From Actinospica robiniae DSM 44927 (lineage in GTDB: Bacteria; Actinomycetota; Actinomycetes; Streptomycetales; Catenulisporaceae), in assembly GCF_000504285.1 (NCBI RefSeq), contig NZ_KI632511.1:3407372-3471371 (forward strand): DNA of 64,000 nt. The letters run 5' to 3'. Below the pieces are notes generated by a model, which ran no database searches, was not told where the DNA came from, and worked only from the letters and a program-made list of their open reading frames with translations. Shown here in pieces: positions 42,822 through 51,574 of this stretch; within the stretch, counting starts at the first letter, position 1; each line of letters opens with the position of its first letter. The position numbers and the translations under genes are program-made.

Positions 42822-43882
42822 CAGGCCCGTGCCGCGATCAGGGCGGGCAGATCGCGGGCGGCCTCCACCAGGAACCAGCCCGGCAGCGCCTGCGCGCCGT
42901 CCTCGTCGGCCGCGATCACGCTCTGCGCGACTTCGAGCGAGACCTCGGCCAGCTCCACCAGCAGCGCCTTCGCCCGGAAGCCGAGCTGGCGCCCGGCGGC
43001 GGAGCCGTGGCCCTTGGTGGCGGGCAGCTCCCGCAGCAGCCGCGCGCGGAACGCCTCGGCCAGGAAGTAGAGCAGGTCGCGGTCCTCGGGCCGGGCGGGC
43101 CAGCGGGCGTCGCCCTTGAGGATCGCCTCGAAACCGTAGGCGTTGCGCACGATCTTCACGTATCCGCAGAACCCTGACGCGTGGGTGGGGCTGAGCGTGC
43201 CCCTGGCCAGGATCTGCAGCGTCTGCTCGCTGATCTCCGGACCCGCGGAATGCAGTGTGTCGGAGAGCATGTGCCACGACCGGGGCGTGGAGAAGGGCTC
43301 TTCCGTCTTCGGCGCCGGGGCCCAGAGCTGGTCCGGGCGCTCGGTCAGGTAGTCGAGGATCCACGGGTGGATCCCGGCCACGCCCGCCCACGCCAGCCAG
43401 TCCGCGGCACTCGCCCGCAGATGCAGGTGCACCAGCCGGTTGACGAGAGCCGAGGGCATCGGGCGCGCGAGCGCGTTGTCGGTGGCGCGGTTGCCGGCGC
43501 CGATCACCACGGAACCCGGCGGCAGCTCGTACGAGCCGATGCGACGGTCCAGGATCAGCGAGTAGAACGACTTCTGCACGTCCGGCGGGGCGGCGTTGAG
43601 CTCGTCCAGGAACAGGCAGTACGGCTCGTCGCGCGCGATCATCTCGGGCGGGCAGAACCGGCTGCGCCCGTCATGGATCTGCGGCACGCCGATCAGGTCC
43701 TCCGGAGCGAGCTGGGTGCCGAGCAGCGAGACGCACTCGAGCCCGAGCGACGCGGCGAACTCGCGCACCAGACTCGACTTGCCGATACCCGGTGCGCCCC
43801 ACAGGAAGACCGGCCGCACGACGGCGACGTCGAGCAGGAACGCGGGCAGCTGCGCGGGAGTGACCGTCACCGTGGACTGCAT
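42821..43882 (-). CDS. MoxR-type AAA+ ATPase
   Basis: 353 residues from ATG 43882. Walker A GAPGIGKSS at 29-37, Walker B YCLFLDELNAAPPDVQ, sensor 1 VVIGAGNRATDNALARPMPSALVNRLVHL with an arginine-finger region, and a lid domain. It belongs to the MoxR-like AAA family, whose members couple ATP hydrolysis to VWA-domain partners that mature metal enzymes or complexes. The partner is plainly the metallopeptidase-VWA protein encoded next, with stop and start overlapping by one base. GTG 43909 is an alternative start. Confidence 0.92.
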   Translation of the reverse strand: MQSTVTVTPAQLPAFLLDVAVVRPVFLWGAPGIGKSSLVREFAASLGLECVSLLGTQLAPEDLIGVPQIHDGRSRFCPPEMIARDEPYCLFLDELNAAPPDVQKSFYSLILDRRIGSYELPPGSVVIGAGNRATDNALARPMPSALVNRLVHLHLRASAADWLAWAGVAGIHPWILDYLTERPDQLWAPAPKTEEPFSTPRSWHMLSDTLHSAGPEISEQTLQILARGTLSPTHASGFCGYVKIVRNAYGFEAILKGDARWPARPEDRDLLYFLAEAFRARLLRELPATKGHGSAAGRQLGFRAKALLVELAEVSLEVAQSVIAADEDGAQALPGWFLVEAARDLPALIAARA

Positions 43883-44084
43883 CGTCTTGAATCCCCGCTC
43901 CCCTGACACCCCATCACGTCGATGCAGCCCCGCAGCCGTCCGACTTTGTCGCGCACCATCGTGCCGGGCCGACCGACGCCGTGTCCAAGCGTTAAGGCGT
44001 ACATGGAACCGGCCGGCCGGGTAGAAAGGCGGCGTGACCCACCGCAGGACTCTCGACGATCCTGATCGACGCGCCGACAGTAGG

Positions 44085-44726
44085 TCAGGCGGCGCGGACG
44101 CGGCGGATGTGGCGGACGAAGCGGGGCCGGCCGACCAGGTGCCAGATGCCGCGGACCGGGGCGGGCAGGACGGACAGCAGAAGGGCGCGCTCGGATTCGC
44201 TCGCGTCCTCGAGGACGAGGCCGAACAACGTGAGCAATGTCAGCTTGGGCGTGTTGGCCACCAAGTGGTCGCCAAGCGAGGCCCACTCCGCCTCGGTGAT
44301 GTGCTCGGCTGCGAGCGGAAGGAGGGTGGCCTCCTCGTCGTCGAGGTGCTCGAGCAGGACGGCCCGGTGGTCGGCGAGGGCCGCCACGAGGGCGTCGCGC
44401 CGGTCGGCGTCGGCGGCTGCCTCCCATGCGGGGACCGCGGCGTCCAGCCTGGCCAGGGTCGCGGCCACGCGCTCGTGCTGGGCCTCCATGCGCAGGACGA
44501 TGTCGGCCTGCAGATCGACTCGGGACAGCAGCGGCGGCCAGAGCAGCTCGTCCTCGCCCTCGTGGTGGTTCTTCAGCCCCAGCCGGTAGTCGCGGAAGTG
44601 GTCGGCGATCACCTTGGCCCGCCCGGTGTCGCCCGGGGTCACCGCCGTGACGAGCTCGATCAGCAGCCGCGACTCGCGGCGGAAGGCGCGGTGGACGATC
44701 TCCATGTCCTGGGTGTCGACGCTCAT
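44085..44726 (-). CDS. Hemerythrin HHE-domain protein
   Basis: 213 residues from ATG 44726, with AGGA nine bases upstream. Metal ligands of the HHE four-helix bundle are visible: MEIVHRAFRRES (first His), LKNHHEGEDELLWPPL (HxxxE type pair), MEAQHERV and LLEHLDDEEATLLPL. The di-iron centre binds oxygen, NO or peroxide, so a sensor or detoxification role is likely. The C-terminal 65 residues (LTLFGLVLEDASESE to RHIRRVRAA) are the helical extension common in actinobacteria. It is divergent from the SARP-like regulator gene at 44858 with 131 bp between the starts. Confidence 0.88.
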   Translation of the reverse strand: MSVDTQDMEIVHRAFRRESRLLIELVTAVTPGDTGRAKVIADHFRDYRLGLKNHHEGEDELLWPPLLSRVDLQADIVLRMEAQHERVAATLARLDAAVPAWEAAADADRRDALVAALADHRAVLLEHLDDEEATLLPLAAEHITEAEWASLGDHLVANTPKLTLLTLFGLVLEDASESERALLLSVLPAPVRGIWHLVGRPRFVRHIRRVRAA

Positions 44727-44857
44727 CGCGGTGTTCCTGCCCTTCATCGGTTTCATCGGTTCGTGGTGTCTTCAGACTGCTCCCGGGGCTTTGGAGGACA
44801 CTTGGAGACGGCTTGGAACGCCGCGCTCGGACGGCCACGGGTATGATCAGGCGCGTC

Positions 44858-47800
44858 ATGGTCCTGATCCGCGTGCTGGGTTCCTTCGCGGCCGAGGTCG
44901 GCGGCGAGTCCGTGCCCCTCGGCGGACCGCGGCAGCGCGGTGTGCTGGCCCTGCTGGTGGCGGCGCACGGTCAGGTCGTGCCGGTCGATCGGATGGTCGA
45001 GGACCTGTGGCGCGGCGAGCCCCCTGCTCGTGCCCTGGCTTCGTTGCAGGCCTACGTGTCCAACCTGCGCCGCCTGCTGGAGCCCGGCCGCCCGCCGCGC
45101 ACCCCGGCCCGCCTGCTCGTGAGCGCGTCGCCCGGCTACGCCCTGCGGGTGGCGCCGGAGTCGGTGGACGCATGGCTCTTCGAGGAACTGCTTGACAGTG
45201 CTCGTACTCTCGCCGCTCCGCGCGAGGTCCGCGCACGGCTGGACGAGGCGCTGGCCCTGTGGCGCGGACCGGCGTTCGCCGAGGCCGCCGACGAGCCGTG
45301 GGCCGTTGCCGAGACCGCCCGGCTCGACGAGCTGCGTCTGGTCGCGCGCGAGCTGCGCATCGCCGCAGGGCTGCGACTCGGCGACGTCGCGGTGGTACCC
45401 GAGGCGGACCGCCTCACCCGCGATGCGCCGTTTCGCGAGGCAGCCTGGCGCATGCATGCCCTTGCGCTGTGGAGTACCGGCCGGCAGGCCGACGCTCTGG
45501 CCGCGCTCCGCCGCGCCCGCGCCACTTTCGCCGACGAGCTCGGCCTCGACCCCGGTCCGGATCTGGTGGCTCTCGAGGAGGCAGTCCTTTCTCAGAACAT
45601 CGATTTCCTCCGGTCGGCCATCGCGCCGGTGCCCCCGCGCTCGCCGCTGCCGCTGCCGCTGCCGCTGGCGTCGCAGCCGTCGCAGCCTTCTGTTTCGCTG
45701 CCGCCGAATGTCTCCCCCGCCAAGCCCTTCATCGGGCGTGAGAGCGAGCTCGCGGCGCTTGTGGCGGCCGCCGAGCAGGCCAGCGCAGCGGACGGCGTAC
45801 GCGTCGCGCTCGTCACCGGGGAGGCGGGGCTCGGCAAATCGACGCTGCTCGAGCACCTCGGGAGCCGGCTCGAGCAGGACGGCTGGCTCGTGGCCGCCGG
45901 GAGCTGCCCCGAGGCCGACGGCGCGCCGCCCACGTGGGCGTGGGTCGAGGCGCTGCGCGTGGTGGCCGCGAGCGTTCCACCGGGCGAGTTCGCGCACGAC
46001 CTGGCGCCGTTGCTCTCCGACCGCGCACTTGCCGACGGCGACGCCTCGGCAGGACGCTTCCGGCTGCGTCAGGCCTTGTGGGGCTGGCTCGCGGAAGCGT
46101 GCGCCGACCGGCCCGTCGCCGTCATCCTCGACGATCTGCAGTGGGCGGACGCCGCCACATTGGAGCTGCTCGCCGGCGGGCTCGGCACACGGGCGCGGAT
46201 CTTCGTCGTCGCCGCGTACCGTGCGGACGAGGGCGGACGCCTCACCGACGCGCTCGGCTCCGTCGCCCGCGTCGGGCCGCTTCGGGTGGACCTGGCGGGC
46301 CTGGACGGCCGTGCCGTCGCAGAACTCATACACGCTGAGTGCGAGGCCGACGACGCGACCGTGGCCGCGATCGCCGAACGGACCGGCGGCAATCCGTTCT
46401 ATGTGCGGGAGAGCACGCGGCTGTTGTCGGGCGAAGGCGCGCTTGTCGCCCTCTCCGAGGTGCCCGAGGGTGTGCGGGACGTGTTGCGGCGCCGATTGGC
46501 ACGGCTGCCCGAGGCCGGCGTCTCCATCCTGCGGCTGGCGGCCGTCGCCGGCCGGGAGAGCTCCGTGGACGTGCTCGTCCACGCCGCCGACGCCGATGAG
46601 GACGGCGTGCTGGACGCGCTGGACGCGGGCGTGATCGCCGGGCTGCTCGACGAGCCGGCGCCCGGGCGGGTCCGTTTCGTTCACGCGCTGGTCCGGGACA
46701 CGCTAATCGCCGATATCAGCCGTTTGCGGGCCACCCGGATGCACGCGCGGATCGCCGCGGCGCTGGAGGGCGGCGGCGACCTCGCCGCGCTGGCGCACCA
46801 CTCGGCGCGGGCGGGATCGCCGAAGGCCGTCGGATACTGCGTGCAGGCCGCCGAACTCGCCGAGGCTCGGTACGCCCACGACGTGGCGGCCGCGCTGCTG
46901 ACCGACGCCGTCGCCGGCTCCACCGACCCCGACGAGCGCGTCGACCTGCTCGGCAGACTGCTGCGCGCGCAGATCAGGGCCGGAGCGGTCGCCGCCGCGA
47001 GGGAGACGCGCGAAAGGGCCGTCCAGTACGCCGAGTCGATCGGCCGCGACGACCTGATGATCGCCGCGTTCACCGCGTGGACCGAGCCCACCTCCTGGCA
47101 GGCACGCACATACGGCACGGTCGACCGTCGCATCGTGGACCGCCTCACCCGCCTGCTTCGGCGGACCGACCTCGCCGGCGACGTGCGTTCCCGCCTGTTG
47201 ACGGCATACGCCGACGAGACCGTCGGCGAGGACGACCCGACGGTCATGGCGGCGGCGCGCGAAGCGCTCGACCTCGCGACCGATCCCCGCCTGCGGGCCG
47301 CGGCGTTGCTGGTCCTCGTGCGCGACGACGGACGGGAGGAGTACGCGCGCGAACTCGTGGACATCGGCATAACGCACGACCTGCCCGTCTACCGCGTGGC
47401 CGGACTGATCAATCAGGCGGTGAACGCCGCCGCGGCCAACGACCCGGCGACCATGCGACGCGTCACCGAGGAAGCCCTCGAACTCGCCCGCGCCTACCGG
47501 ATGGCCGAGGCGACCGGCGTCTGCGAGATCGCGCTCGCGACCCTGGCGCTGATCGAAGGCCGTTTCGCCGACGCGGAACACTGCTACACCGAGGCCACCG
47601 AACGCATGGAGCGCGCCGGATCGGTGCACACCGGCTTCCGCAGCCTCGCCCTCGCGGCGATCTGGCTGAACGACGGATCGCTCGGCGACCACCTGGACGA
47701 GGTGCGCGCGCTACACGAGGCATTGGGCCCGATGGTCGCGGATCTGCTGGTGCTCGCCCTCCACGCCGCCGGCCGCGAAGACGAGGCCCGCGGCCTGCGC

Positions 47801-48127
47801 CGGGCGCAGAACTCACAAAGCCCGATCCGGCCCGACTTCTTCTTCAGCTTCCTGATGAGCCTGCGCGCGATGGCGATCGTCGCGCTGAACGACCGGGAGG
47901 CTGCCGCTCGGATCTACGCGGACCTGCTGGCCGAACAGGACGGGCCGCCGGCCGGAGTCGTCAGCCTCTCCCTCGCCGTTCGTCCGGTCGCCCACACGCT
48001 CGGCGAACTCGCCGTCCTCCTCGGCCGCCCCGACGATGCCGCCGCCCACTTCGCCAGAGCCGCCGCGATCGCGGAGATCTGGAACGCGCCGCACTGGTCG
48101 GACGCTGGTGGACGAAGCGTCAACTGA
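44858..48127 (+). CDS. SARP/AfsR-like transcriptional regulator with AAA and TPR-like regions
   Basis: About 1089 residues. Residues 1-95: OmpR-type winged helix (VLIRVLGSFAAEVGG, PRQRGVLALLVAAHGQVVPV, LQAYVSNLRRLLEPG). Residues 100-250: bacterial transcriptional activator domain (WLFEELLDSARTLAAPREVR to DELGLDPGPDLVALEEAVL). A Pro/Leu/Ser linker with a CTGCCG repeat follows (LPLPLPLASQPSQPS). From about 300: AAA ATPase with PFIGRESELAAL, Walker A GEAGLGKST and Walker B AVILDDLQWADAATLELLAG. The remainder is an alpha-helical TPR-like region to the end. There is no C-terminal LuxR helix-turn-helix. Proteins of this design activate secondary metabolism or stress genes. Target genes are not evident. 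Confidence 0.9.
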   Translation: MVLIRVLGSFAAEVGGESVPLGGPRQRGVLALLVAAHGQVVPVDRMVEDLWRGEPPARALASLQAYVSNLRRLLEPGRPPRTPARLLVSASPGYALRVAPESVDAWLFEELLDSARTLAAPREVRARLDEALALWRGPAFAEAADEPWAVAETARLDELRLVARELRIAAGLRLGDVAVVPEADRLTRDAPFREAAWRMHALALWSTGRQADALAALRRARATFADELGLDPGPDLVALEEAVLSQNIDFLRSAIAPVPPRSPLPLPLPLASQPSQPSVSLPPNVSPAKPFIGRESELAALVAAAEQASAADGVRVALVTGEAGLGKSTLLEHLGSRLEQDGWLVAAGSCPEADGAPPTWAWVEALRVVAASVPPGEFAHDLAPLLSDRALADGDASAGRFRLRQALWGWLAEACADRPVAVILDDLQWADAATLELLAGGLGTRARIFVVAAYRADEGGRLTDALGSVARVGPLRVDLAGLDGRAVAELIHAECEADDATVAAIAERTGGNPFYVRESTRLLSGEGALVALSEVPEGVRDVLRRRLARLPEAGVSILRLAAVAGRESSVDVLVHAADADEDGVLDALDAGVIAGLLDEPAPGRVRFVHALVRDTLIADISRLRATRMHARIAAALEGGGDLAALAHHSARAGSPKAVGYCVQAAELAEARYAHDVAAALLTDAVAGSTDPDERVDLLGRLLRAQIRAGAVAAARETRERAVQYAESIGRDDLMIAAFTAWTEPTSWQARTYGTVDRRIVDRLTRLLRRTDLAGDVRSRLLTAYADETVGEDDPTVMAAAREALDLATDPRLRAAALLVLVRDDGREEYARELVDIGITHDLPVYRVAGLINQAVNAAAANDPATMRRVTEEALELARAYRMAEATGVCEIALATLALIEGRFADAEHCYTEATERMERAGSVHTGFRSLALAAIWLNDGSLGDHLDEVRALHEALGPMVADLLVLALHAAGREDEARGLRRAQNSQSPIRPDFFFSFLMSLRAMAIVALNDREAAARIYADLLAEQDGPPAGVVSLSLAVRPVAHTLGELAVLLGRPDDAAAHFARAAAIAEIWNAPHWSDAGGRSVN

Positions 48128-48146
48128 TCGCCTGTGAGGTAGGGCG

Positions 48147-48806
48147 TCAGCCGCCTTGGTACCAAGGCGAGGGCTTCCAGCCGTTCGTGTGCCCCTGCGG
48201 CTTGTCCGGGTGGTCGGCGAACCATGGGCCGTCGGTCCGATGGGTGAAGTCACGGTAGGGCAGGTTGACCAGCTGCGCGGCCTTGCGCTCGAACTCGGCC
48301 GCGTCGTCCGCGAAGGGGTGACCGCGCCGGTTGGTGCTGTAGACGAGCTTGGCCGAGGTCGCGTACACCGGCGCGATCAGGCCGCCGACACGCGGGTCGC
48401 CGAGGAACGCGAGCTGACGAGCCTGACGCCACTGCGCCTTCTCCTCGTCGCTGCCCAGCTTCACGCCGTAGACGGGGAACTCCGCGATCGGCATCCCGGA
48501 GGACGGATCGAGCAGCTGCACGTACTCGTCGTGCGGCTTCCACCGGCCTGAGCGCAGGGTCAGCAGCACGGGCGCGAGCACCAGGCTCAGCAGATCGTCG
48601 GTCAGCTCGTGCCAGAACGGCTCCCGCTCCCAGCGCCCGATCTTGACCGGGAAGACCTGCCACGCGCCGAACCGCTGCACGAGATACTGCTCGTAGTGGC
48701 CGGCCCGCTGCACCGCGGCGCTCTTGTGGCCGAGGCGCTGCTGGATTCGCTCGATCAGCCAGGGCTGGATCGGCAGGGTCGAACCGGCCGGGTAGAGCTG
48801 CGTCAT
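48147..48806 (-). CDS. Hypothetical protein of a WXG100 cassette
   Basis: 219 residues from ATG 48806, overlapping the upstream stop by ATGA (48803-48806). It is rich in Trp and Tyr (IQPWLIERIQQRLG, FPVKIGRWEREPFWHELTDD, KLVYSTNRRGHPFADD, TDGPWFADHPD), soluble, without signal or membrane segments. I do not recognise a domain. Its position as the last of four coupled genes behind two WXG100-type proteins suggests a secreted-substrate partner, immunity or chaperone role. That is only inference. Confidence 0.75.
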   Translation of the reverse strand: MTQLYPAGSTLPIQPWLIERIQQRLGHKSAAVQRAGHYEQYLVQRFGAWQVFPVKIGRWEREPFWHELTDDLLSLVLAPVLLTLRSGRWKPHDEYVQLLDPSSGMPIAEFPVYGVKLGSDEEKAQWRQARQLAFLGDPRVGGLIAPVYATSAKLVYSTNRRGHPFADDAAEFERKAAQLVNLPYRDFTHRTDGPWFADHPDKPQGHTNGWKPSPWYQGG

Positions 48807-49516
48807 GCGTCGAGGCCTCCGAGGAGATGGTGGATCTGCCGCGCCGACGCGCTCGCGTCCTCCGAAGCCGGCGGAGGAGTGAAGGACACGGAGTTCGCCA
48901 GCAGGACCATCATCTCGCGGAAGAGCGTCCCGGACTGGACGTAGGGCGTGGAGAACTCGAGCGCCGCCAGAAGGTCGCCCTTCTCGCTGACCACGATCGC
49001 CTCGAGTTGGTAGACGTCCGCGCGCCCCGGATCGCCCTGCTGCCCCGGCAACGACGGCTTCGGGAGGCTGCGCACCCGCTCGAAGAACAGGGCCGGGCCG
49101 CCGGTCAGGTCGACCAGGTCCGCCTGCGCGTGGTCTCCCGCGTTGGCCGCCGCGTGGACGAGATCGCCCAGCACCAGCTTCGGATTGCGCTCCTCGCCGG
49201 TCGGCTGGACGCTGATCACGAGCGTCGAGGAGACGACGCTCTCGTCCGGCGCGGTGTGCCAGCCGAGACCGCAGTACACGGCATTGCGCTGGTCGAGCTC
49301 GGCGAGCAGTGTGGCGAACGTGTTCAGTGTCGCGTAGAGCAGATCCTCGTTCTCGGGCGGGCACAGTTCCGCCAGCACGGGTTCCACCTCGGCGAGCCGT
49401 TCGGCGCTGTCCTCGATCGGCAGCGGCAGATATCCGGCGGGCAGCTGAAGCCAGATGGCGACCTCGCCGGCGCTCTGCTGGGGCTCGAGGTTGTTGAGCA
49501 GGTCTGCGACACCCAT
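48803..49516 (-). CDS. Hypothetical protein linked to type VII secretion-type genes
   Basis: 237 residues from ATG 49516, which overlaps the stop of the upstream WXG protein by one base (TGATG). It begins GVADLLNNLEPQQSAGEVAI and contains WLQLPAGYLPLPIEDSAERL, a pattern I associate with conserved actinobacterial proteins near WXG100 genes. It lacks signal peptide and membrane helices. Probable cytosolic helper for the upstream substrate; unproven. Confidence 0.75.
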   Translation of the reverse strand: MGVADLLNNLEPQQSAGEVAIWLQLPAGYLPLPIEDSAERLAEVEPVLAELCPPENEDLLYATLNTFATLLAELDQRNAVYCGLGWHTAPDESVVSSTLVISVQPTGEERNPKLVLGDLVHAAANAGDHAQADLVDLTGGPALFFERVRSLPKPSLPGQQGDPGRADVYQLEAIVVSEKGDLLAALEFSTPYVQSGTLFREMMVLLANSVSFTPPPASEDASASARQIHHLLGGLDA

Positions 49517-50835
49517 CAGAAGGCTTCCTGGAAGTCGTGGTACAGGTTGGAGGCGACCTTCTTCGTCCGCATGCCGAGCTCGACGTTGAGCTTGGCGGCG
49601 TCGCTGAGCGCGCTGCCGCTGACCTTCTCGACGACGGAGGCGACACCCTTCGTGCCCATGCTGAGCTGGTGCGCCTTGAGCGTGACCAGGTTGGCGATCT
49701 TGGACGAGCTCTTGGCGGCGTCCTCGGCGACCTCCGCGCCGTCCTTGCCGATCTGGGGCAGTTTGCTCACCAGCGACGGGATCGACTTCGCCGCGTCCTC
49801 CGCGGCCGTGCCGAGCTTCTTCGCGTCGCCGATGTCCTTGAGCGCGCCCACGCCGGGTATCGCGCTCAGCAGGTCGCCGCCGGTGGTCACCGCGGCCTCG
49901 ATGTTCGCCTTGGTGAAGTGGCCGGTCATCAGGCCGCCGAGGGCGGCCCGCGTCTTCGGGTTCGCGAGGTCCATCGCGAGCGCGCCCGCGCCGGCCCCCA
50001 TCGCGATGGCGCCGGCCACCAGGTCCACCGGCGGCGGCGTGCACAGGGCGACCAGGCCGGCGATGGCCGAGACCGTGGAGAGGATCGAGTGGATGGCGTC
50101 GGCGTGCGCCTCGACCCACTTGCCGACGGCGCTGAACGCGCTGCCGATGTCGTGCATCATGCTCGAGAACCAGCCGGGCTTGTGCGGGGCGAGGCCCTTC
50201 GTCGCGTTCTCCAGCTGCGAGGCGTAGTTGCGCGCCGCCGAGTCGACCTCCTGCTGCAACTGCCGCGCCCGCTGCAGGATCGAGTTGAGCTCGTCGTTCG
50301 CCTGCTGCTCGGCCGCGTTCGCGTCGTTGAGCGCGGACTCGGCCTGGTCGAGCGCGGACTGCGCCTGCTGCAGCGCCTGCGGGTCGGTGAAGATCTCGTT
50401 GATCAGGTTGAGATTCGGGTTCGACTTCGCCTGCGAGACCTGATTCTTCGCGTTCTGCAGGGCCTCGCGCGCGGCGGCGGCCTCCTGGTCCAGGTTCTGC
50501 GCGGTCTGCTTGAAGCCGACGAGGTCCTTGTACCAGTTCTGGATCGTGCCGCAGGCCTCGGTCAGCGACTGCTGCGCGTGCTGCAGGTCCGTGACGAGCT
50601 TGTCGTTGAAGTGCTGGCGGAACGCGTCGCCCGCCGCGCCCACCCACACGCCCGAGTCGGAGTCGCGCAGCTGGTCGAGCAGCTGTCCGGACTCCTGCAT
50701 GGAGCTCGTGGCCTTGGTGACCATGTTCTCCAGCACCTCGACGTCCCCGGGCACGCCCGGCGCCGGGTTGAAGCCCAGGTTCGGATAGGTGTTGCTATCG
50801 ACGAAGGACGAGTCGAACACGACGTCCAGTGACAT
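49516..50835 (-). CDS. WXG/LXG-type long secreted-substrate candidate
   Basis: 439 residues from ATG 50835. The N-terminal about 110 residues form a helical hairpin with W-x-G in SDSGVWVGAAGDAFRQHF. A long Gln/Ala-rich coiled coil follows (about 110-205, LDQEAAAAREALQNAKNQVS), then a hydrophobic Gly/Ala stretch at about 255-295 (STVSAIAGLVALC and LVAGAIAMGAGAGALAMDLA), then a helical C-terminal part ending ASNLYHDFQEAF. This architecture matches large WXG100-superfamily substrates of type VII secretion. I see no known toxin domain at the C-terminus. It is 9 bp after the small WXG100 gene. Confidence 0.82.
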   Translation of the reverse strand: MSLDVVFDSSFVDSNTYPNLGFNPAPGVPGDVEVLENMVTKATSSMQESGQLLDQLRDSDSGVWVGAAGDAFRQHFNDKLVTDLQHAQQSLTEACGTIQNWYKDLVGFKQTAQNLDQEAAAAREALQNAKNQVSQAKSNPNLNLINEIFTDPQALQQAQSALDQAESALNDANAAEQQANDELNSILQRARQLQQEVDSAARNYASQLENATKGLAPHKPGWFSSMMHDIGSAFSAVGKWVEAHADAIHSILSTVSAIAGLVALCTPPPVDLVAGAIAMGAGAGALAMDLANPKTRAALGGLMTGHFTKANIEAAVTTGGDLLSAIPGVGALKDIGDAKKLGTAAEDAAKSIPSLVSKLPQIGKDGAEVAEDAAKSSSKIANLVTLKAHQLSMGTKGVASVVEKVSGSALSDAAKLNVELGMRTKKVASNLYHDFQEAF

Positions 50836-50844
50836 GGAATCCCC

Positions 50845-51153
50845 CTATTCCTGCAGCAGGCTGCTGATCTTGCCGAGCGACTGCTGCACGGTCTGCTCGG
50901 TCTCCTGATAGTTCTGGCGCACCTTGTCGACACCCTCGGTGCACTCCTGGATCGCCTGCTGCAGCTGGCCGAGCCCGTACTTCCAGGTGCTCTGGAAGTC
51001 CTTGGCCGCACTGACGATCGTCTGCGGTCCGACCTGCCCGTCCTCGGACGAACCGAACGCCTGCAGCGCCTGGTCCATCTGCTCCCCCGCCTGCTGCAGC
51101 GTGCTGGTCATCTTGGACAGCACGCCCAGATCAACCTGGAAGAAATCACTCAT
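50845..51153 (-). CDS. WXG100-family (ESAT-6-like) protein
   Basis: 102 residues from ATG 51153 (GAGGCGAG upstream). Size, all-helical composition and helix-turn-helix-hairpin layout (FFQVDLGVLSKMTSTLQQAG, then FQSTWKYGLGQLQQAIQE) match ESAT-6/CFP-10-like proteins. The central motif is W-K-Y-G rather than strict W-x-G. The tail TEQTVQQSLGKISSLLQE is helical. These proteins are exported as dimers by type VII systems. The first gene of a four-gene unit; no EccC ATPase or other machinery gene is in the window. Confidence 0.85.
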   Translation of the reverse strand: MSDFFQVDLGVLSKMTSTLQQAGEQMDQALQAFGSSEDGQVGPQTIVSAAKDFQSTWKYGLGQLQQAIQECTEGVDKVRQNYQETEQTVQQSLGKISSLLQE

Positions 51154-51502
51154 CGAGACTCGCCTCTCGGCCCCGTGCGCGCGTCCGGCTCCCGACACCC
51201 CATGCATCGCGCCGCGCCACGATGAGTCCACATCGTATCGGCATACCATGGAGACATCCACCATCTGCGGTTTCGGATCAGCCACGCGCTCAGCGGACTG
51301 CCGAGGTCCTCCCGCGACTGCCGAACCGCCGCCACACAGCCCAGGGCACCCGAGCCGGGCGAGGCAGCCGTTTTAGATCTGATAAGTCATTAATAAATGC
51401 TGAGATCCACCCTTGACCGTGCTCGGGGACGTTTGTAGCCTCATCCATGCCGCACACGTCCCACAGGCGCCACACCTTCGGCCGCCTCGGATTCCGAGGC
51501 TG

Positions 51503-51516
51503 CGACAGCGCTCCCA
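51503..51516. promoter_or_regulatory. CebR-like operator upstream of GH3
   Basis: CGACAGCGCTCCCA matches the CebR cellobiose-repressor consensus TGGGAGCGCTCCCA at 11 of 14 positions, with one half-site (AGCGCTCCCA) perfect. It lies 58-72 bp before the GH3 start. The rest of the 51154-51574 gap contains an AT-rich patch around 51373-51400 (AGATCTGATAAGTCATTAAT) that may be promoter sequence, and no gene. Confidence 0.45.
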
Positions 51517-51574
51517 CGCAACTGACCGAGGGTCAAGCGCGCGGCGGTTCCTCCACTCTGACACTGGAGTTTGA

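Noticed and set aside
17842-48127. A secondary-metabolite cluster around the SARP regulator, methyltransferase and ABC exporter
   Set aside because: There is no polyketide, peptide, terpene or RiPP synthase gene; the genes are scattered with unrelated neighbours.
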